7,711 bases of DNA from Verrucomicrobiota bacterium (GTDB lineage: Bacteria; Verrucomicrobiota; Verrucomicrobiia; Limisphaerales; UBA8199): assembly GCA_026397855.1 (NCBI GenBank), contig JAPLUA010000070.1, positions 6,458-14,168 on the forward strand, written 5' to 3'. Below the pieces are notes generated by a model. The model did not search any database, was not told where the DNA came from, and saw only the letters and a list, made by a program, of their open reading frames with translations. The translations under genes and the position numbers were made by a program. Position 1 is the stretch's first letter. Each line of letters begins with the position of its first letter. Positions 1 through 6,399 of this stretch are shown piece by piece.

Positions 1-2
1 CC

Positions 3-461
3 GACCGCCAGTCGGTCTGCGTGCGCCTGGCGGGCCCGGTGCCCGCACTCGAGTCGGTTTCCCGCGAGATCCTGGCCCGTTGGCCCGGCCAAGCCCTCCC
101 CGCTGCCGATGCGGCTGCCACCTGGTCCGACCTGTGCGAGTTTCGCTGGGCCCACCCCGGCGGCACGCTGGCGAAGGTGGCGGTCACTCCTGCCGCCGTG
201 GCCTCGCTGGATGCCGCTGCCCGTTCTCTCGATGGCGGACGCATCCACATCAGCGCCGGCGGCAACCTGGCTTTTATTTCACTGCCGTCCTCGACGCGGC
301 CGGGTGCTTTGCAGGAGCAGTTGCGAGCGCTCGGTCTGGAAAGCGTTACCCTGAGCGGCAACGGGCCCATGTGGTCCGGCGCGCACAGGATCCCGGCCAT
401 TTCCGGGGCCGTAAAGCAGGCGCTGGATCCCGAAAATCGCTTCCCCTCCACCGAAGAATAA
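3..461 (+). CDS. glcE: Glycolate oxidase FAD-binding subunit GlcE, C-terminal part (5' end outside window)
   Basis: This reading frame is open from the left edge and ends at TAA 459-461, leaving the last 152 residues. GlcE works with GlcD and GlcF to oxidise glycolate to glyoxylate and pass electrons into the respiratory chain. The segment matches the C-terminal half of the FAD-linked oxidase family: an SVCVRLAGPVPALESV stretch, a central hydrophobic segment with SAGGNLAFISLP, and an ending with HRIPAISGAVKQALDPENRF that resembles the family's usual C-terminal signature. The FAD-binding N-terminal part lies upstream and cannot be inspected. The stop codon overlaps the ATG of glcF by one base (TAATG), which indicates translational coupling in a glcDEF-type operon. 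The name rests on this remnant plus the adjacent glcF; other FAD-linked oxidase C-termini look similar. Confidence 0.82.
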   Translation, partial: DRQSVCVRLAGPVPALESVSREILARWPGQALPAADAAATWSDLCEFRWAHPGGTLAKVAVTPAAVASLDAAARSLDGGRIHISAGGNLAFISLPSSTRPGALQEQLRALGLESVTLSGNGPMWSGAHRIPAISGAVKQALDPENRFPSTEE

Positions 462-1744
462 TGCTCCACGCCATTCAACCAGAGCGCTACGGGCCACTAG
501 GCGAGCCAATGGCTCAAGCCGTGCAGTCCTGCGTGCACTGCGGCTTCTGCCTCTCGGTCTGCCCGACCTATGCCGAGCTGGGCCAGGAAATGGACAGCCC
601 GCGGGGGCGCATTGTGCTGATGAAGCATGTCCTGGAGGGCAAACTCACGTGGGAAGCCGCCCAACCACACATTGACCGATGCCTGGGCTGCCTGGCCTGC
701 GAGCCCTCCTGCCCGAGCGGCGTCCCTTATCACACCCTCATCAGCCCTTTCCGCGCCTTGGCGGCTTCCAGATTCAACCGTCCCCCCGCCGACAAGCTGC
801 GGCGATGGCTGTCCGGCCAGACCATCCCCTACCCTTCGCGCTTTCGGCTCGCCATCCAGGCAGCGGGAGTCGGCCGCGCCATGCGCCCGCTGGTGCCGCA
901 CGCCTTGCAGTCCATGCTCGATCTGGCCCCGGCTTGCGTTCCCGCGGCGCAGACCTGGCCTAGCGTAACGCCCGCCCGCGGCGAGCGCCGCGCCCGAGTC
1001 GCCCTGCTCACGGGCTGCGCCCAGCAGGTTCTTGATCCCGACATCAACACGGCCACGATCGAAGTGCTCGCTCGCAACGGCGTGGAAGTTGTCATCCCTG
1101 CACGCCAAGGCTGTTGTGGCGGCCTGGCGTGGCACACCGGCGATTGGGATGCCGCCCGCAATTTCGCCCGCCGCAACCTCGATGCCTTCCCTGCCGACGT
1201 GGACGCCATTGTCACCAACGCAGCCGGGTGCGGATCCACGATGCACGAATACCACATCATCCTGCGAGGCACTCCGGATGAAGCCCGGGCGGAAGCGTTT
1301 CGCAAGCGGGTGGTGGATGTGACGGTATTCCTGACACGCGTGGGGCTGCGCGAAAAGCCTCCCGGCCCGGGAAGTCCGCAACGCATCGCCTATCAGGACG
1401 CCTGCCACCTCGCCCAGGCCCAGAACGTGCGCCGCGAACCGCGTGACCTGCTGCGCGCCATTCCCGGGGTTCAGTTGCTGGAATTGCCTGACCCCCACAT
1501 CTGCTGCGGGAGCGCCGGCTCTTATAACCTTGACCAACCCGCAATTGCCCATTCCCTAGGCGAGAAAAAGGCCAAGGCCGTGCTCGCTACCGGCGCGGAG
1601 ATCCTGGCTACGGGCAATATCGGCTGCCTCACCCAGCTTCGATCACGCTTCGCCAGGCTCGGCTCGACGATCCCGGTTCGGCACACCATCCAAATCCTCC
1701 GCGACGCCTACCACCCGGTCCCGCCGCAGAACAGCAAGGGCTGA
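461..1744 (+). CDS. glcF: Glycolate oxidase iron-sulfur subunit GlcF
   Basis: The product is 427 residues, close to the usual GlcF length of a little over 400. It is the iron-sulfur subunit that carries electrons from the flavin subunits GlcD/GlcE during glycolate oxidation, probably at the inner face of the membrane. Two ferredoxin-like 4Fe-4S motifs are visible near the N-terminus: C24-x2-C27-x2-C30-x3-C34-P and C74-x2-C77-x2-C80-x3-C84-P. Two cysteine-rich CCG domains follow: C186 in LLTGCAQQ with C218-C219 in QGCCGG, and C315 in QDACHLAQ with C348-C349 in ICCGSAG. The start is ATG 461, which overlaps the glcE stop by one base. The frame stays open upstream to about position 80, but that part is a shadow of glcE. 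Only a weak purine run (GAAG) precedes the start, so translation probably depends on coupling to glcE. LutA and GlpC share the CCG architecture, but the glcE neighbour favours GlcF. Confidence 0.93.
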   Translation: MLHAIQPERYGPLGEPMAQAVQSCVHCGFCLSVCPTYAELGQEMDSPRGRIVLMKHVLEGKLTWEAAQPHIDRCLGCLACEPSCPSGVPYHTLISPFRALAASRFNRPPADKLRRWLSGQTIPYPSRFRLAIQAAGVGRAMRPLVPHALQSMLDLAPACVPAAQTWPSVTPARGERRARVALLTGCAQQVLDPDINTATIEVLARNGVEVVIPARQGCCGGLAWHTGDWDAARNFARRNLDAFPADVDAIVTNAAGCGSTMHEYHIILRGTPDEARAEAFRKRVVDVTVFLTRVGLREKPPGPGSPQRIAYQDACHLAQAQNVRREPRDLLRAIPGVQLLELPDPHICCGSAGSYNLDQPAIAHSLGEKKAKAVLATGAEILATGNIGCLTQLRSRFARLGSTIPVRHTIQILRDAYHPVPPQNSKG

Positions 1745-1756
1745 AAGCCGCCCTGG

Positions 1757-3205
1757 CTAGCAATTCCCGGCCGGCTTCTCGCTCCAGTCTTCCGCCTTCT
1801 GCAGTCCCAACGCCTCGACCAGATCCCCCACGATCCAATTGGATCGCGCAGCCTGCAGGTGGTCCGCCGTGGCGCCGTGCTGCCATACGGCGTAGCGAAT
1901 GGCACGGAGCGCGTCGGCGCGCAAATCCGGCTGTGCCAGCAGCCCAGCAATGTAGCCGGCCAGCGCATCCCCGCTTCCGCCTTGCGCCAGAAAGGGATTG
2001 CCCGAAGGATTCACATAAACCTCACCCGTGCTGCGGCCGACAAGAGTCTGGTGCCCCTTCAGGACCACCCATGTATTGCCGAATCGCTGCGAAATGCCGC
2101 GCAGGGCTTTCAACCGGTCGGCTTGGACTTGCTGGGGCGTTGTGCGCAGCAGCCGTGCGGCCTCGCCGGGGTGCGGCGTGATGACGCGCACCGCGTTTTT
2201 GGGAACGGACTCCAGCGGCAGCCAGTCCAGGGCGCTCGCATCCGCCACCACCGGCATGGCCAGGTCGCGCCACACATGGCGCGCCTGCAGTTTCATCGAA
2301 TCGGGCAAATCAGCAGCCGCCAGGCCGGGACCGAGCAGAATCCCGCCTGCATCGCCCCCCCATTTGGCGCCGGGTTGCCAGGGCGTAACCATCACCGCCT
2401 GCAACTGCGCGGCTACGGCGTGATAAACCGATTCCAGGGTTTGCAGCGTGATCAAGCCCGGCCGTGCCCGCTCCGCTCCGCGCGCCGCGAGCACTGCGGC
2501 CCCATGATAGCCCAGGCTCCCCGCCACAATCGTGAGATGTCCATAGCTCCCTTTGTGCGTCGCCGTCTTGCGCGGGGGCGGATAGCAGGCGAAATCCTCG
2601 GGCAATGTCCACTGCAGTTCGCTTTTGTGGGGACAGGGAACCAGGCCGACGTCCGCAGCCACAGCCAGGCGCCCGACATAAGGCCAGGCGGTTTCCTGCA
2701 ACAGACCTGTCTTGGGCGCCCCAACCGTGAGCGTGACCGTGGCCCGGATGGCAGCGCCTTGCGCTTCTCCGGTGTCGGCATTCAGACCCGAGGGCACATC
2801 CACTGCCAACACCGGCAACCCCGAGTCATTGACGATCTCGATCAGCCTGGCCCACTCAGCGCCCAGTGGACGATTGAGGCCGATGCCGAAAAGCCCGTCA
2901 ATGATCAGAGCCGGCCGCAGCGCGAGCGCCCGAAGCAGGGTTGGCGCATCCCCGGCAGCTCCTACCAGATCCAACACCTCAACACAGCGGTCGGCCAGAT
3001 GCGGCCGCGCACAACGGGCATCCTCGCCGTTGTGCCCCTTGCCGGCCAGGATCAGGATGCGCTCCCCGGGCCGGGTGAGACGGCTGCCACAGCGGGCAAC
3101 GCAGCCCCCGACACGGCGAATGACTTCCGCCTCCGTTTGGCCGGAGGACCACGTAATTCCTTCCCACTCGCGCATCTCCGCAATGCTGATGACAGGCACT
3201 GGCAT
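1757..3205 (-). CDS. nnr: Bifunctional NAD(P)H-hydrate epimerase / ADP-dependent NAD(P)H-hydrate dehydratase (YjeF/Nnr)
   Basis: This cytosolic metabolite-repair enzyme of 482 residues epimerises R-NAD(P)HX and dehydrates S-NAD(P)HX back to NAD(P)H using ADP. The N-terminal YjeF epimerase domain spans about residues 1-190. It has GKGHNGED at 55-62 at the cofactor/potassium loop, DGLFGIGLNRPL at 103-114, DVPSGLNADTG at 136-146 and GAPKTG at 162-167. The C-terminal ribokinase-like dehydratase domain spans about 215-470. It has KGSYGH at 218-223, GPGL at 292-295, ITPHPGE at 342-348, LKGHQT at 382-387 and the signature NPSGNPFLAQGGSGDALAG at 399-417, with D413 as the presumed catalytic base. The ATG at 3205 places ISIAEMREWE where YjeF proteins normally begin. 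The sequence before it is pyrimidine-rich (TCCTCCC) with no Shine-Dalgarno. The loop reads GHNGED where GNNGGD is usual. The gene lies just beyond the rpoBC terminator and converges on glcF. Confidence 0.93.
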   Translation of the reverse strand: MPVPVISIAEMREWEGITWSSGQTEAEVIRRVGGCVARCGSRLTRPGERILILAGKGHNGEDARCARPHLADRCVEVLDLVGAAGDAPTLLRALALRPALIIDGLFGIGLNRPLGAEWARLIEIVNDSGLPVLAVDVPSGLNADTGEAQGAAIRATVTLTVGAPKTGLLQETAWPYVGRLAVAADVGLVPCPHKSELQWTLPEDFACYPPPRKTATHKGSYGHLTIVAGSLGYHGAAVLAARGAERARPGLITLQTLESVYHAVAAQLQAVMVTPWQPGAKWGGDAGGILLGPGLAAADLPDSMKLQARHVWRDLAMPVVADASALDWLPLESVPKNAVRVITPHPGEAARLLRTTPQQVQADRLKALRGISQRFGNTWVVLKGHQTLVGRSTGEVYVNPSGNPFLAQGGSGDALAGYIAGLLAQPDLRADALRAIRYAVWQHGATADHLQAARSNWIVGDLVEALGLQKAEDWSEKPAGNC

Positions 3206-3297
3206 GGGAGGAAACTACACAGCGGACGCCGCGGCCAAAAGAAGAATCCCACGAGGCGGGAACACCCCACGCCTTCTCCGGGAACAACGCCTTGAGG
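3206..3297. other. Leader between rpoC terminator and nnr, no clear promoter
   Basis: About 92 bases separate the terminator from the nnr start. On the - strand I see a TTGTTC hexamer but no convincing -10 element at suitable spacing, no small ORF with a ribosome binding site and no stable hairpin. nnr must either have a promoter here that does not resemble the sigma-70 consensus or depend on read-through of the terminator. Confidence 0.4.
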
Positions 3298-3335
3298 GAA
3301 ACAAAAAAGAGCATCCGGTTTCCCGAATGCTCTTT
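3298..3335 (-). terminator. Rho-independent terminator of the rpoBC transcript
   Basis: Read on the - strand, 3335-3323 (AAAGAGCATTCGG) pairs with 3318-3306 (CCGGATGCTCTTT). This gives a 13-bp stem with a single G-U wobble, closed by a GAAA tetraloop of the GNRA type. The transcript continues as TTTTTTGTTT, with the first three T in the stem. The stem begins 22 bases after the rpoC stop codon, where an intrinsic terminator is expected. On the + strand the downstream run is only TTTG, so termination is mainly in the rpoC direction. Confidence 0.92.
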
Positions 3336-3357
3336 GTGGAAGCTGTTCCGCCGCAGG

Positions 3358-6300
3358 TTAAGCCAGAAGCGGATTCTCGGACGCCGTCAGGGACAGCGGC
3401 GGAGGCGGTGCCTGCTCTTCTTCCTCCTCGATCTCCACCAGCGGCTTGAGGCGGACCTTCCGATGGTGATCGAAGCCGGTTCCGGCGGGAATGATATGGC
3501 CCATGATGACGTTTTCCTTGAAGCCGTGCAGGTAGTCAACCCGGGCGCGCGTGGCGGCTTCGGTGAGGACACGCGTCGTATCCTGGAAGGAAGCGGCGCT
3601 GAGGAAGCTCTCGGTTTCGAGGGAGGCTTTTGTGATGCCCAGCAGCACGGGTTGCGCCTCGGCGGGTTTGCCGCCCTTCTTGTCAACGCGCTCGTTCTCT
3701 TCCTCGAACTCCAGCTTGTCGAACTCCAGCTTGTCAATCTGTTCGCCCCAGAGGAAGTTGGTGTCGCCCGGCTCGGTAATGCGGACCTTGCGGAGCATCT
3801 GACGGACAATGATCTCGACGTGTTTGTCATTGATGGTAACGCCCTGAAGCCGGTAAACCTCCTGGACTTCGTTCACGAGGTGCTCCTGGAGTTCCTGCGG
3901 GCCGCAGATGTCGAGAATCTCGTGCGGATCAATGGGACCTTCCGTGAGCTGCTGGCCCTTCTTGACGTAGTCGCCCTTGAAGACAATGACGTGTTTGCCG
4001 ATCGGGATGAGGTGCTCCTCTTCCACGGCGGTCTGCTGGTCCTTGATGAGGATGCAGCGCTTGCCGCGCACGCTGGTTCCGAAGTCCACGATGCCGTCGA
4101 TCTTCGAAATCTCGGCAGCATCCTTGGGCCTCCGGGCTTCGAACAGTTCAGCCACGCGCGGCAGACCGCCCGTGATGTCCTTGGTCTTGGAGGTCTTGCG
4201 CGGGGTCTTGGCCATCAAAGTGCCGGCAACGATCTTGTCGCTTTCGGCCACGACAATGTGCGCGCCCGAGGGAATCGGATAGTTGGCCAGGGGCTCGCCC
4301 TGGTCGTCGAGGATGATGATCTGCGGATGCAAATCCTCCTTGTGCTCGATGACCACCATGGCTTCCTGCCCGGTGGTTTCGTCCGTTTCCTGCTTCATGG
4401 TGACACCTTCGATGATGTCGTGGAATCTCACCTTGCCGGCTTTCTCGGAAAGGATCGGCACGTTGTAGGGATCCCATTGAACGAAGGTCTCGCCCTTCTT
4501 GATCTTCCCGTTGTCCGGCACCGAGATGACGGCGCCGATAACGACGTTGTGCTGCTCAAGCTCCCTGCCATCGTCAGCCAGGATGGAGACGGTGCCGTTC
4601 TTGTTAAGGACGATGTTGTTGCCGTCATCGAGGGTAACCAAACGCAATTCGTTGTAGCGGAGGATGCCGTCGAATTTAGCCTTGATCTGCGGCTGCTTGA
4701 AGACCTGCGACGCGGTGCCGCCAATGTGGAACGTCCGCATGGTGAGCTGGGTGCCGGGCTCGCCGATGGACTGCGCGGCGATGATGCCCGCGGCTTCGCC
4801 CAGCTTGACCGGCGCACCGGTAGCCAGATTCCGGCCGTAACAGCAAACGCAAACACCGTGCTTGCTTTCGCAAGTCAGCACAGACCTGATCTTGACCTTC
4901 TCCACGGCGGAGATGTCAATGAGGCGGGCCTTGATTTCGTCAATTTCCTCATTGGACTTGACCAGCATTTCCTTGGGCTTCTGGGGATTCGGGATGTCAT
5001 CGCAAGAGAAGCGGCCGATGAGCCGCTCGCTGAGCTTGACAACCTCGTCTTCGCCCTCGTAGATGGCCTGGACCCAGATGCCGTTGGAAGTGCCGCAATC
5101 GGCCTCGCGAATGATGACATCCTGGGCCACATCAACCAGCTTGCGGGTCATATAGCCTGAATCTGCGGTCTTGAGGGCCGTGTCGGCCAAACCTTTGCGG
5201 GCACCGTGCGTGGAAATGAAGTATTCCAGCACCGTGAGGCCCTCGCGGAAGTTCGACAGAATCGGCTTCTCGATGATATCCCCGGAGGGCTTGGCCATGA
5301 GCCCGCGCACCCCGGCAAGCTGGCGCACCTGCTGGCGATTGCCGCGCGCGCCGGAATCCACCATCAATGAAACGGGGTTATACTCCTTCTTGCCCTGATT
5401 ATGATCCAGGGTCTTAAGCATGACGTTAGCAATCTGGTCGGTGCAATGCGTCCAGATGTCAATGACCTTGTTATATCGCTCGCCCGGGGTAATGACGCCC
5501 TTTCGGTACTGCTTCTCGACCTCCTTGATCTTCTTTTGAGCGTCCTCGATCTGCTGCTCTTTTTCCTTAGGAATGATCATGTCGTCAATGCCGATGGAGA
5601 CGCCCGCGCGCGTAGCCTCACGGAAACCGATTTCCTTCAGCTTGTCCAGCATGGTCACCGTCTTGTCGTGACCGCAAATCTTGTAGCATTTCCAGATCAG
5701 GTCGCCGAGTTCGGACTTCTTGACCGACTTGTTGGGGAAGCCCATTTCGTCGGGCCAGATTTCGCTGAACAGAACGCGGCCAACGGTGGTCTCGATGACC
5801 CGCTTGGTGGCATCGCCGTATTCCGTCTTCCTGCCGCAATCCGGATTGGCCAGGCGGACACGCTCATGCGTGGTCACTGCGCCATCGCTGTAGGCAAAAA
5901 TAACCTCCGTCTTGGAGCCGAAGAGCTTCAATTGGCTCGGCGACGAGGGCGGGGGTGTCCGCGGATCGGCGGTGAGGTAGAAGCAGCCAAGCGTAATATC
6001 CTGGGTCGGCGTGATAATCGGCCGGCCGCTGGACGGGCTGAAGATGTTGTTGGGCGCCATCATCAGGAGGCGGGCTTCCAACTGGGCCTCGACAGACAAA
6101 GGAACATGCACCGCCATCTGGTCGCCGTCGAAATCGGCGTTATAGGCCGTGCAGACCAGCGGATGGATTCGAATCGCCTCGCCCTCGATGAGCTGGGGCT
6201 CGAACGCCTGGATCGAGAGCCGGTGCAGGGTTGGGGCGCGATTCAAAAGGACGGGGTGTCCCCGGGTCACTTCCTCGAGGATGTCCCAGACCTCGGTTGT

Positions 6301-6399
6301 CTGCTTCTCGATAAGCTTCTTGGCCGAGCGCACCGTATGGACATGCCCCAGCTCTTTCAGGCGCCGGATAATGAAGGGCTCGAACAAAACGAGCGCCAT
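3358..6399 (-). CDS. rpoC: RpoC C-terminal fragment with catalytic centre, bridge helix and trigger loop
   Basis: The homologous frame begins at 6456 (SVIVIGPELKLHQCGLPKK); 6399 is merely the first ATG in it. The catalytic NADFDGD lies at residues 87-93 (6121-6141), with three aspartates that bind the active-site magnesium. The bridge-helix region (GLTVLEYFISTHGARKGLAD and onward to TADSGY) follows. Zinc finger 2 uses C435, C510, C517 and C520. The trigger-loop core EPGTQLTMRTFHIGG ends near residue 561 and resumes at DITGGLPRVAELFEARRP near 741, so about 175 residues are inserted between, at the SI3 site. The C-terminus has ITKASLETESFLSAASFQ, then FKENVIMGHIIPAGTGF, then an acidic, proline-rich tail ending ENPLLA. 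The purine run against ATG 6399 is too close to act as a ribosome binding site, and the ATG is within conserved sequence, so this is not a naturally split subunit. Confidence 0.87.
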   Translation of the reverse strand: MALVLFEPFIIRRLKELGHVHTVRSAKKLIEKQTTEVWDILEEVTRGHPVLLNRAPTLHRLSIQAFEPQLIEGEAIRIHPLVCTAYNADFDGDQMAVHVPLSVEAQLEARLLMMAPNNIFSPSSGRPIITPTQDITLGCFYLTADPRTPPPSSPSQLKLFGSKTEVIFAYSDGAVTTHERVRLANPDCGRKTEYGDATKRVIETTVGRVLFSEIWPDEMGFPNKSVKKSELGDLIWKCYKICGHDKTVTMLDKLKEIGFREATRAGVSIGIDDMIIPKEKEQQIEDAQKKIKEVEKQYRKGVITPGERYNKVIDIWTHCTDQIANVMLKTLDHNQGKKEYNPVSLMVDSGARGNRQQVRQLAGVRGLMAKPSGDIIEKPILSNFREGLTVLEYFISTHGARKGLADTALKTADSGYMTRKLVDVAQDVIIREADCGTSNGIWVQAIYEGEDEVVKLSERLIGRFSCDDIPNPQKPKEMLVKSNEEIDEIKARLIDISAVEKVKIRSVLTCESKHGVCVCCYGRNLATGAPVKLGEAAGIIAAQSIGEPGTQLTMRTFHIGGTASQVFKQPQIKAKFDGILRYNELRLVTLDDGNNIVLNKNGTVSILADDGRELEQHNVVIGAVISVPDNGKIKKGETFVQWDPYNVPILSEKAGKVRFHDIIEGVTMKQETDETTGQEAMVVIEHKEDLHPQIIILDDQGEPLANYPIPSGAHIVVAESDKIVAGTLMAKTPRKTSKTKDITGGLPRVAELFEARRPKDAAEISKIDGIVDFGTSVRGKRCILIKDQQTAVEEEHLIPIGKHVIVFKGDYVKKGQQLTEGPIDPHEILDICGPQELQEHLVNEVQEVYRLQGVTINDKHVEIIVRQMLRKVRITEPGDTNFLWGEQIDKLEFDKLEFEEENERVDKKGGKPAEAQPVLLGITKASLETESFLSAASFQDTTRVLTEAATRARVDYLHGFKENVIMGHIIPAGTGFDHHRKVRLKPLVEIEEEEEQAPPPPLSLTASENPLLA
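3704..3735 (-). repeat. In-frame 15-bp tandem duplication in rpoC (DKLEFDKLEF)
   Basis: The + strand 15-mer GAACTCCAGCTTGTC occurs at 3706-3720 and again, identically, at 3721-3735, with two more matching bases to the left (3704-3705). On the - strand it encodes residues 889-898 of the C-terminal fragment, DKLEF twice, just after the conserved FLWGEQI. It leaves the frame intact and adds five residues in a variable linker. Confidence 0.9.
4180..4705 (-). other. Insert in the RpoC trigger loop at the SI3 position
   Basis: About 175 residues interrupt the trigger loop between HIGGTASQ and DITGGLPRV. The insert is rich in short beta-strand-like stretches (for example EKAGKVRFHDIIEG and PSGAHIVVAESDKIVAGT), consistent with sandwich-barrel hybrid motifs as in the E. 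coli SI3 insertion of about 188 residues at the same site. Firmicutes and Actinobacteria lack this insert, so it argues for a Gram-negative lineage. The borders are approximate. Confidence 0.65.

Noticed and set aside
497..1552. A 351-codon - strand ORF opposite glcF
   Set aside because: glcF on the + strand has all expected cysteine motifs; the antisense frame has no recognisable features.
1859..3295. A 478-codon + strand ORF across nnr
   Set aside because: It is the antisense shadow of nnr, whose motifs are clear on the - strand. Its translation is Arg/Gln/Pro-rich low-quality sequence.
3292..5160. A 622-codon + strand ORF antisense to rpoC
   Set aside because: It lies entirely opposite conserved rpoC coding sequence, has a repetitive Leu/Val/Asp-rich translation typical of antisense frames in GC-rich genes, and shows no recognisable domain or ribosome binding site.
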